Shown here one piece after another: positions 18,501 to 26,423 of a stretch of 64,000 nucleotides of DNA (positions are counted from its first letter, which is position 1; each line of letters starts with the position of its first letter). Below the pieces are notes generated by a model. That model was not told the DNA's origin and did not search any database. It saw only the letters and a program-made list of their open reading frames with translations. This DNA comes from Nitrospirota bacterium (GTDB lineage Bacteria > Nitrospirota > Leptospirillia > Leptospirillales > Leptospirillaceae), in contig JAJZHW010000001.1 in NCBI GenBank assembly GCA_021810805.1, forward strand, positions 241,159 to 305,158, read 5' to 3'. The position numbers and the translations under genes are program-made.

Positions 18501-19379
18501 ATGATCCGTGGAGAGGATGTCACTCCTCCTGAAAGGCGGGATCGCAAAAGGCGTGGGGCCGACCTTCGCTCCCTCTTTTGCGCCTTGGGGGTGGGGGTCG
18601 CCCTCTTCTGGGGGGCTTCCCCCTCGGGGCGCCTGACGGGAGTCGCCTCGGCTCAGGCCGAAAGGCTGGCCGATGTCTTTCCCGACCTCCGACTCGATAG
18701 CGGAAGCCGGCGATACGATTACATCGAGGCCCAGTCCGCCGCGGACCGCCTGCTGTGGGTCCTTCGGCAGCTGTCGGGATATTCCTGCCGGACCCGGACC
18801 TTCTACTCCCTGAAGCGGCTTCCCCCGGGAATCAATGCGGCCAGACAGAGCCGGGGAGGGGTCCGGCCTCGACCGGACGAGTCCTTTGATCTTACGATCC
18901 GCTATGCCCCTCTTTCCGTGGCGGTCCGGCTTCGCCATCCCCGGAAAGGGGCCACCGTTCTCTACCGCTCCGTTGACGGGGTCGCAGTGGTACGCCCCTT
19001 TGGCTTTCTTCCTCTGAAGCTCTCCCTCTCCCCCAAAAGCTCCCTCATCACCTCCCGCTTCGGCCATACGATCGACCACGCCGACTTTCTGAGCTATGAT
19101 CGACGCATTCTCCGCCCCGCCTGTCTCACCCACTCGTGCCTCCTTCTCGCCACCGGGCAATTGGGAGGGAGAGCCGTCTTGGTCATCAATGTGGCCCCGG
19201 ACCAGCTAGAAGCCCGTCCTGTCTTTGGGCGCATGTGGCTTCTTCTGGACCGGGAGACCGCCCTGCCTGTATCGGTGGCATCGGAAGGTCCGAACGGCCA
19301 CTTCTGGGAGCGTATTGATTATTGGAACTGCCGACTTTTCAAAAAGGAGCGGACGATCTCTCCGACGGTGACAAGGTAA
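18501..19379 (+). CDS. Exported DUF1571-like protein
   Basis: The 292-residue protein has a long signal peptide (hydrophobic core FCALGVGVALFWGAS, cleavage after GVASAQA). The mature part has a lipoprotein-carrier-like beta pattern: LSGYSCRTRTFYSLKRL, then VAVRLRHPRKGATVLYRSVDG, then LKLSLSPKSSLITSRFGHTI. This order resembles DUF1571 proteins, which are periplasmic and of unknown function. It has four Cys (two near CLTHSC). ATG 18501 has GGGAGGGGGG upstream; GTG 18471 overlapping the previous stop is the alternative. Substrate and role are unknown. Confidence 0.65.
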   Translation: MIRGEDVTPPERRDRKRRGADLRSLFCALGVGVALFWGASPSGRLTGVASAQAERLADVFPDLRLDSGSRRYDYIEAQSAADRLLWVLRQLSGYSCRTRTFYSLKRLPPGINAARQSRGGVRPRPDESFDLTIRYAPLSVAVRLRHPRKGATVLYRSVDGVAVVRPFGFLPLKLSLSPKSSLITSRFGHTIDHADFLSYDRRILRPACLTHSCLLLATGQLGGRAVLVINVAPDQLEARPVFGRMWLLLDRETALPVSVASEGPNGHFWERIDYWNCRLFKKERTISPTVTR

Positions 19380-19509
19380 GAACTCTGGTTTAAAATAAAG
19401 ATAAGGGAAAGTTGTTCCTCGTAAATATGCCCTCTCCCCATGCGATCTGAAGGCGATCTTATGAAGTCCCTTTTACGGGATTTTTTCTTCACTCAACGAA
19501 AGTTTTTGC
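19380..19509. other. AT-rich intergenic spacer
   Basis: These 130 bases contain GGTTTAAAATAAAGATAAG and other A/T tracts, and probably include the promoter of the next gene. No well-spaced -35/-10 pair can be defended and no terminator hairpin is seen. Confidence 0.3.
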
Positions 19510-20733
19510 GTGCTCTTTAATTCCCGCCCCTTTCCCGGGGCCCTCTTCCCCTCGGTGATCTCTCCCCAGAAGGTTCTGGACGGGCTGTCTCAGGTTGCCA
19601 GTCCCCATATTCTCCTCTTTCATGAAAAGCGGGGGTTGGTTCTCTTCCCTCCGGCCCTCCGTGCCCTTTGGCCCGGCGCGGAGCTGGGACTTGCCCTGAC
19701 GGACTTTCGCCTCTTTACCGAGGATGGCATCGTTCCCGCAGAAAAACACCATCTGGAAACATTTTGGGCGCAGATTCCGAAGGAGAGGGGGGATTGCGCC
19801 GACATGTTCGTCATCAAGGCCGGCCGGATCCGTCAGGTCTTCATGCTGGGATTTGTCTACATTCGCTTTTCTTGGGGAAGTCTGGTGATCATTGTCCCCG
19901 GGGAGAATCCCCGGGAGTTGGGGGGACGGATTTCCGATTACCGGAGATGGATGACCCCGCTACTCGTGGAGACCCTCTCCGCCTGGATGGAAGACTCCGA
20001 TCGGGAAGCCCTCATGGGATCCTTTCTTGAGATGATGCCGGAGGAGTTCCGGCACATGGCCATTGTGGAGCGCCCTGTGGCAAAGGGCTCAGATGACCGG
20101 TGGCCGGCCTATCGTCTGATGTACCGAGTGCGCGGAGGGGAGTGGCAGCGAGATGCGGTTGTCCTGGAGGCGGCCCCCAAGGAGACTCTTCAGGACCGAC
20201 GCATGGGGGGAAAGGTTGTGGATGGAGAGGTCGCCATCAGCTTCTCCATCTATACGGGAGGAATCCACTCTCTGGGGACAATCGACATTCCGGTGGCAAG
20301 GATGGCCGAGACCGGGCTGACCCGGCTCAACCTCTTTTTGCACGACTCTTCGGCCACTCTTTGCGAGAAGTCGCGGGAGACGGCCCTACCGGAGTTCTCC
20401 TACTGTCGCCACTGGGGGCGGGGGGGATACCGGCTCGAGGCCATCAGGGAGGTCGTGCGGGCCTTTCCTGCACAGAACACAGAGAGGCTTCCGGTTCTTC
20501 CTCTCTGGTTTCCCGCGGACCGCGATGCGCTTCCTCTGCTGAAGGCCCTCGACCAGGCCCGTTATGCCACGGATATTCTTTTTGTGGACGAGGGGATCCG
20601 TTTTGGCTGTCTTCTCCTGCAAAACGTCACCATGGAAAAGGCCCCCTTTGTCCGGGAAAAACTTCTTCGGGAGAAGACCCGGGTGACGATCGATGCCCCG
20701 ATCACCCTGGAGGAATTTCTCCAGACCCTCTAG
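19510..20733 (+). CDS. Conserved-looking protein of unknown function (407 aa)
   Basis: A long single-frame ORF with ordinary codon use and GTG start. No signal peptide or membrane span is evident. The sequence is mixed alpha/beta; recognisable local features are a WGSLVIIVPGENP strand-turn and a DSDREALMGSFLEMMPEE acidic helix. I do not recognise any family. It stands alone between the DUF1571-like gene and the convergent queF gene, with only 11 bases to the queF stop, so it is probably monocistronic. The start is uncertain because no good Shine-Dalgarno precedes GTG 19510. Confidence 0.65.
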   Translation: MLFNSRPFPGALFPSVISPQKVLDGLSQVASPHILLFHEKRGLVLFPPALRALWPGAELGLALTDFRLFTEDGIVPAEKHHLETFWAQIPKERGDCADMFVIKAGRIRQVFMLGFVYIRFSWGSLVIIVPGENPRELGGRISDYRRWMTPLLVETLSAWMEDSDREALMGSFLEMMPEEFRHMAIVERPVAKGSDDRWPAYRLMYRVRGGEWQRDAVVLEAAPKETLQDRRMGGKVVDGEVAISFSIYTGGIHSLGTIDIPVARMAETGLTRLNLFLHDSSATLCEKSRETALPEFSYCRHWGRGGYRLEAIREVVRAFPAQNTERLPVLPLWFPADRDALPLLKALDQARYATDILFVDEGIRFGCLLLQNVTMEKAPFVREKLLREKTRVTIDAPITLEEFLQTL

Positions 20734-20744
20734 AATCTCATCCC

Positions 20745-21173
20745 TTATTTTTTTCCTTTCTTCCGGTTCATCTCTGTGTCCACCCGAATGATGGTCTTCA
20801 GGTTCCCCCTGACATTGAAGTCTCCTGTGACATCCATCTCCCTAGGAGAGAGAAGGGTGTCGAGATCGCGGAAAATCTGGTTGATCACCGCCTCATGGGA
20901 GATGCGCCGATCCCTGAAGGCGTTGAGGTAGAGCTTGAGGGATCGAAGTTCGACGATGGTCCGGTCCGGGACATAGTTGATCTCAATGGTGGCAAAGTCG
21001 GGATATCCCGATCGGGGACAGAGACAGGTGAACTCCGGGTAGGAGAGATGAATCCGGTATTGTTGGTGGCTCTCGGGGTTCGGCCAGCCTTCAAGCTCGT
21101 TTGTTTTGATTGCCTGTGTCCCGTAGTTGCCCGGGTCAGTCGGAGGGGCCTTGGTTTTTTTTGATGGAGGCAA
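20745..21173 (-). CDS. queF: NADPH-dependent preQ0 reductase
   Basis: QueF reduces 7-cyano-7-deazaguanine to preQ1 in queuosine synthesis. The 142-residue protein is the short unimodular type. It contains the catalytic Cys in [18 protein letters not shown], the QueF motif [20 protein letters not shown] and a C-terminal strand near [11 protein letters not shown]. The start is TTG at 21173 with AAAGGA seven bases upstream. A -10-like TATGAT lies about 80 bases upstream on the minus strand. It is divergent from the pel operon, sharing the AT-rich region 21174-21505. No preQ1 riboswitch pattern is apparent. Confidence 0.93.
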   Translation of the reverse strand: MPPSKKTKAPPTDPGNYGTQAIKTNELEGWPNPESHQQYRIHLSYPEFTCLCPRSGYPDFATIEINYVPDRTIVELRSLKLYLNAFRDRRISHEAVINQIFRDLDTLLSPREMDVTGDFNVRGNLKTIIRVDTEMNRKKGKK

Positions 21174-21505
21174 GATGTTGTCCTTTCAGTGAAAATCCTT
21201 CAAAACCCGGGGGCAGGTTGGAAATTTCCCCGGTCTCTTTTTCATTTTATCATAGATGGTCCGGGTGGGGATCTCTCTCTTTTTCATCTTAAGTTATTGT
21301 TTTTTAAAAAAATATATTAATTTTTCAAAAAATTGCTTTATTTGGTCGGGTAAATTTTTTTTGGGGACACCCTAAGTATTGACTTGTACGAAAAAAATAA
21401 TATACATTTCTCTTGTCTTATTGAAAGTGTCGGCGAAATATTTTTTATTTTTTTTGAAAATGAGTTAGTTCCTCCAATTCTCAAAGATGCTCCAAAGGGG
21501 CGGGT
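21174..21505. promoter_or_regulatory. AT-rich divergent control region between queF and pelB
   Basis: The roughly 190 bases from 21290 to 21480 are extremely AT-rich, with long A and T runs, in a chromosome that is otherwise clearly GC-rich. They separate queF (minus) from pelB (plus) and contain the pel promoter annotated at 21379-21406. Such islands are typical targets of nucleoid proteins or activators. Confidence 0.6.
21379..21406 (+). promoter_or_regulatory. Sigma70-like promoter of the pel operon
   Basis: TTGACT at 21379-21384 and TATACA at 21401-21406 are separated by 16 bases, with upstream and downstream A/T tracts. Transcription would begin near 21413, leaving a leader of about 90 bases before the pelB GTG at 21506. 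Confidence 0.65.
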
Positions 21506-24500
21506 GTGAAGATTCCCTTTGTCTGGATACTCCTTGCGGGAGCGGCTTTTTTTCTTGTGGCCCTTCTCCTGGTTCCCGGGGACTCCGAATATGTGCGTCT
21601 GGCCATCGATGCCGGCGACTACGACTATGCCCAAAGCCTTCTCGATCGCCGCCTCAAGTCGCCCGACCCTCCGGTTTGGGCATTGCGGGACGCCGCCCAT
21701 GTGGCCGCCCTCCAGGGCTATCCCTCCCGGGCCGTTCGCTACCTCGAGAATCTTCTTAAAAAAAGCCCCGGAGAGTACAACGATCGCCTCGAGCTTGCCC
21801 GCCTCTACCTCAATCTCTATGAGCCCCGCAAGGCCGCACTCCAGCTCCACGAGCTCCTCCGCACGGAAAAACTTCCTGACAGGGACATGATGCGCCTCGC
21901 CCGCTCCTATGACATCCTCAACCTTCCGGGAGAGGCCCTGACCATTCTCCACCGCATCGCCAACGAGCATCCCAAGGATATGAACTACTGGAAGGCGATC
22001 CTCATTTACGATACCCAGACGGGAAATGCCGACGACATGGCTCGTACCCTCCGGACCCTCTCGCGAAATTTTCCCCAGCGGATCGACTATCTGACCATGC
22101 GCCTCTCCCTGGCCTCCCGCCGGGGCCGGGACCGGGAGGTGTTGCGCATGATGGCCCGCCTCAAGGTTCTGGGTGCAGGAATCGACACCTCGCTCCTTCC
22201 GGCCATGCGCTCCCTTTTCCGCATGAAGCGGCCGGTCGATGCTTACCTCCTCTATCGTACCTCGGAGCCGGAGGTGGCCAAGAACTCCGTTATTGATTCC
22301 GCGGCCTGGTTTTTCTACAAGTCCGCCTATCTTCCTTGGTCCCTCTCCGCCTTTCTTGATCTTTTGGCCCGGGAGCCGACCAACCGCAAGGTTTGGGACG
22401 AGGCCATCTGGCTCTCCGACAAGCTCCACTGGTATTCCGCCACGCGCTCCCTCATGGAAAAAAGGCAGGGGGTCCTTCCTCTTCCTGTGGAGCTCTACCA
22501 CCAGCGGATTCTTGATCTCGACGAGCGCTATGGTCTCAAGGGAAGGGCCCAGGCGGATCTTCTTCTCTGGCTGGGATCTCCGGGGGGGCCAGATCTTGAT
22601 GACATGAGGCTGGCCTGGCAGACGGCGGAGGATGTCGACAACCTCCCGCTGGCCACCGCCCGGCTTCGTCAGGCCATGAACATCTTTCCCTCGAACGGCC
22701 AGGTCCGGGAGAACCTGGTGAGAAGCTACCGGGACATGGGGCGCTATGACGACGCCGGAGCCTTCCTCTGGGCCCAGGGGCTTGAGGGAGGGGACCGATC
22801 GCTTCTTCGCCGGGCCCTTGCCGCCTTTCGGGAGGCCGACAATGTGGGCGCGCAGAAGGGGATCCTCTATTATCTTGTCTCCTCGGATTCGAGGGAGAGG
22901 TTTCGTGACGATCAGTATGCCCTCTTCACCCTCTTCGATATCGGGGGGCAACCCACCGATGTCTCTCAACTTTTGACCGCGCTGCAGCGGTTCCCCGACC
23001 TCTCTGCCTCCATGGGGATGGAGCTGGCCCGGATCATGGTCTGGGGCCACCACGACAAAAAGGCCCGGGAGGCGATCGACAGAATCGCCCGGGCCTACCC
23101 CTTTAACCGGGCGATTCTCTTTCAGGCCTCCGACTGGTTCAACGAGGCCGACCGGCTCGATCTGGCCATTGACTACGACAAGAGGCTCGTCTCCCTCCTG
23201 CCCTCGGATCCCCAGGGGCTGGCCCTTCTGATTCGGGACCGGATCTGGGCAGGCCAGGACAAGAAGGTTCTGGCCTACTACCAGAGGCTTTTGGGGCTTG
23301 ACCCTCGAAATCTCCCCGCCTTGGCCTACCTGGGGGACCATGCCTATTACCATGGACGCTTTCGTCGGGCCATCCGCCTCTACCGTCGCGCCGTGCGCTA
23401 CGGGGATACCGACTATGCGCTGGTCTATCGCCTGGGATCGGCCTTCCGTCAGGTCAAAAACCTTCGCATGGCCCGCCGCATGTTCCGGCTCTCCTGGGAG
23501 CTGCTCTCTCCAAAGCTTTCTCCCCCTCCTCACTCCGCCCGGCAGCGTACACTCTCCCAAGGGCTGGATCCTCCCGCCGGCCAATTTCGTCTTGTGGCAC
23601 AGAGCCTCGGTGGTCGTCCGCCCCCGTCGCCCTCCGGGAAAAAAGACGATGCTTATCGCCGCCGGCTCCTTTATGCCATCAAGATCCAGCATGCTCTGGG
23701 ACACGATCGGGTCGCCTATCGAAGGACACTGGACTTTCTCCGGCAGTTCCCGGACGACCGGGAGGGGCTTTACTGGGCGGCCCGTCTTCTGTGGAAGGCA
23801 AAAAGGGGGGGGAAGGCCCTGGCCTATCTCGGACGATGGCTTTCCCGCCACCCCGACTCGAAGGACTTCCTTGTCTTCCGGGCCGAGATCCTGACCGCCA
23901 CCGGTCGGGTGGGCGCGGCCCAGAGGCTCCTCTGGAGGCTCCACAAGAAATATCCCGAGGACCGGGTGATCTGGAGCGATCTGGTGGAGACCTATAAAAA
24001 GCAGGGGGATCTCGTCTCGACCCAGGCCCTGGACTCCCATATATTTTCCCAGGGGGAGACCCAGGCCCCTCGGGTCACATCCGGGATCCTGAACCTTTAT
24101 AATATGGGGGACTGGTCTCTCAGAAATCAGGATTTTGCCATCTTCTATCCCGGGGGGGCGGCCTACAGCTTCGACACCAAGGTGGAAACCCCGCTCTGGG
24201 ACTCGGCCAACTACTTTGCCGGCCGCACCGAGTATCTGGGGGGCGGAAGCGGAACGGGAATCGGAACCAACGGCTATACCTATGCCGGGGTGCGATGGTC
24301 GCCCACGCCGGGGTGGCAGGTGGTGGCAGAGGGGGGGGATACCCAGCTGGCCGGAACCCCGGGGTTCTATCTTCGCGGAACGGGGTCGGTGGGTCCGGTC
24401 ACCCTCGATCTTCAGGGCTTCGACAACATGATCTGGGGAGACTTCGGGGAGTCGATCGCCCGGGACGGTCTCCAGTCGGGGTATATGGCGACGATCTCCG

Positions 24501-24967
24501 TGGCGCCCTTTCAGCGGCTCTCCTTTGAGGCGGAATCCTGGCTCTTCGACTATACCCTCGACGGCCGGATGCTCCCCTTCGGGGAGCTGCACAACACCTT
24601 GGGGATGTTCGACCTTGTTCTCGACACCGATCCCTCTCTCGACTTTGTGGGCGGCTACGAGGACTGGACGATGGAGGCGGCGAGTCCGGCTATCGGGGCG
24701 CTGGTTCCCATCCTTGACCGCCAGCAGTTCCTGTTTGGGGCCCTGGTCTACCAGGCCCACATACAAAATCGGATGAACCTCAACCTGCAGGTGGGAGGGT
24801 ATGACGACATCTACTCCCACACCCCCTCGTACGAGGGGGGGATGGGGGTCTCCTATCGTGTCTCCCGCTCGCTCGAACTCTTTGCCAACGGAGACTATTT
24901 CAATCAATCGGTTCTTTACAGCGGGGCTTCCGTGGAAGCCGTCTGGGGGTTTTCCTTATGGTTCTGA
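21506..24967 (+). CDS. pelB: PelB-like TPR/beta-barrel exopolysaccharide export protein
   Basis: PelB threads Pel polysaccharide through the periplasm (TPR scaffold) and across the outer membrane (16-strand porin). The 1153-residue length matches PelB. There is an N-terminal anchor (about residues 4-22), then about 800 residues of TPR helices such as AALQGYPSRAVRYLENLLKKSP and RNLPALAYLGDHAYYHGRF, and a C-terminal part of about 300 residues with aromatic alternating strands ending in FSLWF, a typical terminal barrel strand. GTG 21506 follows AAAGGGG. The end overlaps pelC by 10 bases. It is the first gene of the pel operon. Confidence 0.9.
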   Translation: MKIPFVWILLAGAAFFLVALLLVPGDSEYVRLAIDAGDYDYAQSLLDRRLKSPDPPVWALRDAAHVAALQGYPSRAVRYLENLLKKSPGEYNDRLELARLYLNLYEPRKAALQLHELLRTEKLPDRDMMRLARSYDILNLPGEALTILHRIANEHPKDMNYWKAILIYDTQTGNADDMARTLRTLSRNFPQRIDYLTMRLSLASRRGRDREVLRMMARLKVLGAGIDTSLLPAMRSLFRMKRPVDAYLLYRTSEPEVAKNSVIDSAAWFFYKSAYLPWSLSAFLDLLAREPTNRKVWDEAIWLSDKLHWYSATRSLMEKRQGVLPLPVELYHQRILDLDERYGLKGRAQADLLLWLGSPGGPDLDDMRLAWQTAEDVDNLPLATARLRQAMNIFPSNGQVRENLVRSYRDMGRYDDAGAFLWAQGLEGGDRSLLRRALAAFREADNVGAQKGILYYLVSSDSRERFRDDQYALFTLFDIGGQPTDVSQLLTALQRFPDLSASMGMELARIMVWGHHDKKAREAIDRIARAYPFNRAILFQASDWFNEADRLDLAIDYDKRLVSLLPSDPQGLALLIRDRIWAGQDKKVLAYYQRLLGLDPRNLPALAYLGDHAYYHGRFRRAIRLYRRAVRYGDTDYALVYRLGSAFRQVKNLRMARRMFRLSWELLSPKLSPPPHSARQRTLSQGLDPPAGQFRLVAQSLGGRPPPSPSGKKDDAYRRRLLYAIKIQHALGHDRVAYRRTLDFLRQFPDDREGLYWAARLLWKAKRGGKALAYLGRWLSRHPDSKDFLVFRAEILTATGRVGAAQRLLWRLHKKYPEDRVIWSDLVETYKKQGDLVSTQALDSHIFSQGETQAPRVTSGILNLYNMGDWSLRNQDFAIFYPGGAAYSFDTKVETPLWDSANYFAGRTEYLGGGSGTGIGTNGYTYAGVRWSPTPGWQVVAEGGDTQLAGTPGFYLRGTGSVGPVTLDLQGFDNMIWGDFGESIARDGLQSGYMATISVAPFQRLSFEAESWLFDYTLDGRMLPFGELHNTLGMFDLVLDTDPSLDFVGGYEDWTMEAASPAIGALVPILDRQQFLFGALVYQAHIQNRMNLNLQVGGYDDIYSHTPSYEGGMGVSYRVSRSLELFANGDYFNQSVLYSGASVEAVWGFSLWF

Positions 24968-25512
24968 TTGCGCGACCCATCGTCCGTTTCGGCGGACTTG
25001 CCTTGGTCCTTTTTCTTCTGGCCTCCTGTGCCTCGGGGGGGGGATCCTCGGGCAGCCTTCCTCCGGCTCCTCGTCCTTTGACTCTCTTTGTTCAGCCCTT
25101 TTCGAATCTGACGACCACCCCGGATGCCGGCAAGTCCGTGACAACTCTTCTCGTCTCCTCGCTCCTGCGCCATCCGGAGTTGCGTCTGGCCTCGGCGGAG
25201 TCCCTTCCCTTCCCGCTTCCCCGGAATGTCTCGGCCACCAACATGAGCCTGGCGATGCGGGACCGCCTTAAAGCGGCGGGGATCGATGCGATCCTCTCGG
25301 GCTCGGTGATCGAATACACCTACCGCTCCGAGCTTGAAAGCGAGCCGGTGGTGGGGATCAACTGGACCATGACCGACATCAGAAGTGGGCGGGTCCTCTG
25401 GTCCGCGGCGCTCTCCGGGGTGGGAAGCTGCTTTCTCGGATGCAGTCAGACACTCACCTCACTCTCGACCGATCTTATCGGCCATGAGGTCTCCCGCTTT
25501 GTCCGACAATAG
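24958..25512 (+). CDS. pelC: PelC-like outer membrane lipoprotein
   Basis: PelC is the lipoprotein that forms a ring at the outer membrane and funnels Pel towards PelB. The 184 residues begin with a lipoprotein signal (GGLALVLFLLASC, lipobox LLASC). A mature domain of the TolB-N/CsgG type follows, with LTLFVQPFSNLTTTPDAGKSVT, a DAILSGSVIEY strand and VVGINWTMTDIRSGRVLWSA. ATG 24958 lies inside the end of pelB, consistent with coupling. Size, lipobox and position between pelB and the PelA hydrolase support the name. Confidence 0.87.
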   Translation: MVLIARPIVRFGGLALVLFLLASCASGGGSSGSLPPAPRPLTLFVQPFSNLTTTPDAGKSVTTLLVSSLLRHPELRLASAESLPFPLPRNVSATNMSLAMRDRLKAAGIDAILSGSVIEYTYRSELESEPVVGINWTMTDIRSGRVLWSAALSGVGSCFLGCSQTLTSLSTDLIGHEVSRFVRQ

Positions 25513-25514
25513 GA

Positions 25515-26423
25515 ATGTCCATGAAAGGGCGTGAGAGAGTTTTTGGGGGCCTTTTCTTTGGCCTTCTCTTCCTTCTCCCCTCCTGCCTTCCCTCCGCTCC
25601 CCCGACCCGGGAGCAGGGGGGCCTGCCCCCCCTGCGATTTGTCGTCTACTATGGGGATACCCCGATAAAGGGACTCATGAAGGGGCAGGACTGGGCGATC
25701 GTCTCCGATACCTATCCGATCCCCCGTGCCGGATCGGCTCTCCCCGACTCTCCCCGATACTTTGCCTACCTCTCGGTGGGGGAGGTCGACCGGGATGGCC
25801 CCATCGCCCGGGCCCTCTCCCGGACCCCGGGGGGGGAGAGGGGGGTCTTTCTCTCGGAGAACGCCTTCTGGCACTCCCATGTGGCCGACATCAGAAATCC
25901 GGCCTTCCGGAAGGCTCTCTATGATCGTGTCGAGCGGGATCGTCGCCTGGGATTTTCCGGTCTCTTTCTCGACACCCTCGACTCTCCCCTCGACTACGAG
26001 GAGCGCCACCCCAAAAAAGGGGCGGGGATCCGGCGGGCGCTGGTCTCCTTTGTGGAGACCCTTCACGCCACCTATCCCCGCCTCCTGATCGTGGGCAACA
26101 GGGGATTCTCCGCACTTTCCCAGCTGGCCCCGTCGCTTTCGGGGGTCCTCTTCGAGGATTTTTGCACCCGTTTTTCCGAGGGGCGAAAACGTTACGTCCG
26201 GGTTTCTCCCGAGGAGCGGGCCCGCCTTCTCGTTCTCATCCGCCAGGCTAAGGAGCAAAATCCCGATCTTCGCCTCCTGGCCCTCGATTACGACGATCCC
26301 GACTCTCCCGGAATCTCCCGAGGATGCGGGAGGGTTGCCCGGAGTGAAGGTTTTTCCCATTACGTCTCCGACTGGCAGCTTCTTCGCCCCGTGAAACGGC
26401 CGGAGCGGGAGAGTGGCCCATGA
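25515..26423 (+). CDS. pelA: PelA glycoside hydrolase domain as a separate protein
   Basis: This is the endo-acting alpha-1,4-N-acetylgalactosaminidase-type domain that in Pseudomonas forms the N-terminus of PelA. The 302-residue product has a lipoprotein signal (LFLLPSC) and then the barrel: RFVVYYGD, YPIPRAG, RYFAYLSVGEVDRDG, FWHSHVADIRNPAFRKALYDRV, GFSGLFLDTLDSP and GVLFEDFCTRF. The acidic residues in LFLDTLD and LFEDF are in positions expected for catalysis. It stops after the barrel; the reductase-like and deacetylase parts of PelA are instead fused to PelG at 31396. It probably trims Pel in the periplasm. Starts 2 bases after pelC and overlaps pelD. Confidence 0.83.
   Translation: MSMKGRERVFGGLFFGLLFLLPSCLPSAPPTREQGGLPPLRFVVYYGDTPIKGLMKGQDWAIVSDTYPIPRAGSALPDSPRYFAYLSVGEVDRDGPIARALSRTPGGERGVFLSENAFWHSHVADIRNPAFRKALYDRVERDRRLGFSGLFLDTLDSPLDYEERHPKKGAGIRRALVSFVETLHATYPRLLIVGNRGFSALSQLAPSLSGVLFEDFCTRFSEGRKRYVRVSPEERARLLVLIRQAKEQNPDLRLLALDYDDPDSPGISRGCGRVARSEGFSHYVSDWQLLRPVKRPERESGP

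Noticed and set aside
21174-21300. preQ1 riboswitch before queF
   Set aside because: The leader has no recognisable preQ1-I or preQ1-II consensus.
21338-24907. Minus-strand ORF of 1189 codons
   Set aside because: It mirrors pelB in the opposite strand; composition is shadow-like and there is no family motif, while the + strand has TPR and barrel patterns.
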